Shown here: positions 63,176 to 64,000 of the stretch, piece after piece
Numbering within the stretch: position 1 is the stretch's first letter
Layout: each line of letters begins with the position of its first letter
Source: UBA11574 sp963752565
Lineage (GTDB): Bacteria; Desulfobacterota; Desulfobacteria; Desulfobacterales; UBA11574
Reading direction: 5' to 3'
Length of the DNA: 64,000 nucleotides
Assembly: GCA_963752565.1 (NCBI GenBank)
Contig: CAVVZC010000004.1
Span: forward strand, 1-64,000
Notes under the pieces: model-generated
The model's input: only the letters and a program-made list of their open reading frames with translations
Told to the model about the DNA's origin: nothing
Database searches by the model: none
Translations under genes and position numbers: made by a program

Positions 63176-64000
63176 ATGACTAGTAACGATGAAGGCACAT
63201 TTAAAATTTTCCATTATTGTTTTGTGTTTGCAGTCTGTTTTCTCATCTTAAGCGCCGGCGGCCGAGTGTTGGCCGATCCTCCACATACCCAAAGCATCGA
63301 TTCCTATTACAGGGCTTTGTCTGAAAGAGTGGAAAAGGGGGTAACTGGCCCCATCGGAGGTTGGCACTACTATTACAAGGACGGTTTTCATATTGACAGC
63401 CGCGAGAAAAATCTCGAGTTCGAGATCAATGGGCGCATCTTGGTGGACGGCGGCAACATTGATGCTGATGAAGAGTTAAAAAGGACTTTTCCCGATCTGG
63501 ACGGCGGCAATACGGTATTTCGTAAACTGAGCGTTTCTACCTATGGAAATATCTATGACGCGTTTGATTTCAAAATTGATATCGATTTTGCCAATGTAAG
63601 AGATATTCAGGATGTCTGGATTCGCTATCTAAAAAATCCGTATCTTAAAAAAATCAAAATCGGTCACCAGAAAGAGCCGTTATCCCTGGGATATCTCACC
63701 AGCATCACCCGGACGACCTTTATGGAAAGAGCGCTGCCCGTGAATGCTTTTGGTTTGGGTCGCAACATCGGTATCAGATACGACAGCTTAAATTCAGACA
63801 AACGAATAAACTGGGGCGCGGGCGTTTTTTTGAATACCGGTTCTTTTTCGACCCTTGGGGAAGGGAACAGTCAAATCAGTTCGGGCAATGGATTTGACCT
63901 ATCGACCAGAGTCTTCGGTCTTCCGGTGTTTGAAGAAAACGGCGAAAAAATACTGCATATCGGTCTGGGGTACAACCACGGATTTCGCAATGAAGACGAT
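63176..64000 (+). CDS. Phosphate-selective porin O/P-like outer membrane protein, partial
   Basis: 275 codons to the window edge, C-terminus missing. A signal peptide (FAVCFLILSAGGRVLA) is followed by a short coil and then beta-strand-rich sequence: EKNLEFEINGRILVDGG, YDAFDFKIDIDFANVR, KIKIGHQKEPLSLGYLTS. The GHQKEP motif after paired strands is characteristic of OprP/OprO-type porins. The ATG at 63176 is the only in-frame start before the signal peptide. Substrate unknown. Confidence 0.8.
   Translation, partial: MTSNDEGTFKIFHYCFVFAVCFLILSAGGRVLADPPHTQSIDSYYRALSERVEKGVTGPIGGWHYYYKDGFHIDSREKNLEFEINGRILVDGGNIDADEELKRTFPDLDGGNTVFRKLSVSTYGNIYDAFDFKIDIDFANVRDIQDVWIRYLKNPYLKKIKIGHQKEPLSLGYLTSITRTTFMERALPVNAFGLGRNIGIRYDSLNSDKRINWGAGVFLNTGSFSTLGEGNSQISSGNGFDLSTRVFGLPVFEENGEKILHIGLGYNHGFRNEDD

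Noticed and set aside
1..64000. CRISPR array
   Set aside because: No run of regularly spaced repeats with unique spacers. The only tandem array (4253-4330) has no spacers.

Overview
The window reads as a chromosomal piece of a Desulfobacterota bacterium (former Deltaproteobacteria, Desulfobacterales-like). Evidence is a tetraheme cytochrome c3, a sigma-54/NtrC signalling block with a c-heme sensor kinase, an alternative complex III operon coupled to a cbb3-like oxidase, siroheme and heme genes, and many small palindromic intergenic repeats. This placement is inference from gene content only. GC is moderate, lower at 57.8-60.5 kb and higher after 60.5 kb.

Layout. 0.1-2.3 kb: hemL (frameshifted) and a KptA-like RNA 2'-phosphotransferase. 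2.4-5.2 kb: an accessory patch with a tRNA-Lys gene, a detached tRNA-Lys 5' half, a small zinc-ribbon gene, an IS3-family element, short direct repeats and tiny ORFs. 5.2-7.7 kb: a TIM-barrel sugar isomerase-like gene and myo-inositol-1-phosphate synthase. 7.8-21.7 kb, minus strand: a long respiratory operon running actB-actC-actD-dnaJ-like-actF-actA-ccoN-ccoO/P-small membrane subunits-actE-ccoI. It would encode a quinol-oxidising alternative complex III, its terminal oxidase and a copper pump. 22-27 kb: methyltransferase, TrmO-like protein, RecD2 helicase (frameshifted), FmdB-type zinc ribbon and AlkD-like glycosylase. 27.2-34.1 kb: a signalling operon (heme-sensor kinase, REC-PAS-kinase, NtrC regulator), followed by a tandem-REC protein that has its own sigma-54-type promoter. 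34-40 kb: EamA transporter, M48 protease, two YbjQ-like proteins, cytochrome c3 and a cold-shock protein.

40.3-47.6 kb: oleD, oleC (frameshifted) and oleB of the long-chain olefin/beta-lactone pathway, without oleA. A CoA-disulfide-reductase/rhodanese fusion and a hypothetical gene sit between oleB and oleC, bracketed by a duplicated 5' piece of oleC. 47.8-52.7 kb: hemA, a CcsA/HemX-like protein, a siroheme dehydrogenase, an MBL-fold hydrolase and a DHH phosphoesterase. 52.9-56.8 kb: a membrane-sector (F0) ATP synthase operon. Besides a normal subunit c it encodes a 324-residue protein made of four fused c hairpins, of which only the first and last keep ion-binding carboxylates. 56.9-57.5 kb: a Fur/PerR regulator and a small zinc ribbon.

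57.6-60.5 kb: an AT-rich three-gene block (ParA fused to a glycogen-binding domain; a small Cys-rich protein with a ParB-like N-terminal peptide; an unknown protein). It lies between remnants of an isocitrate-lyase-family gene and an RND pump. 61-64 kb: an L,D-transpeptidase, an ATPase remnant and the start of a porin that runs off the window.

The strongest candidates for something undescribed are the four-hairpin c subunit and the ParA/glycogen-binding block. Several genes (hemL, recD2, oleC, a DUF4143-type remnant) carry single frameshifts. Some of these may be sequence errors.
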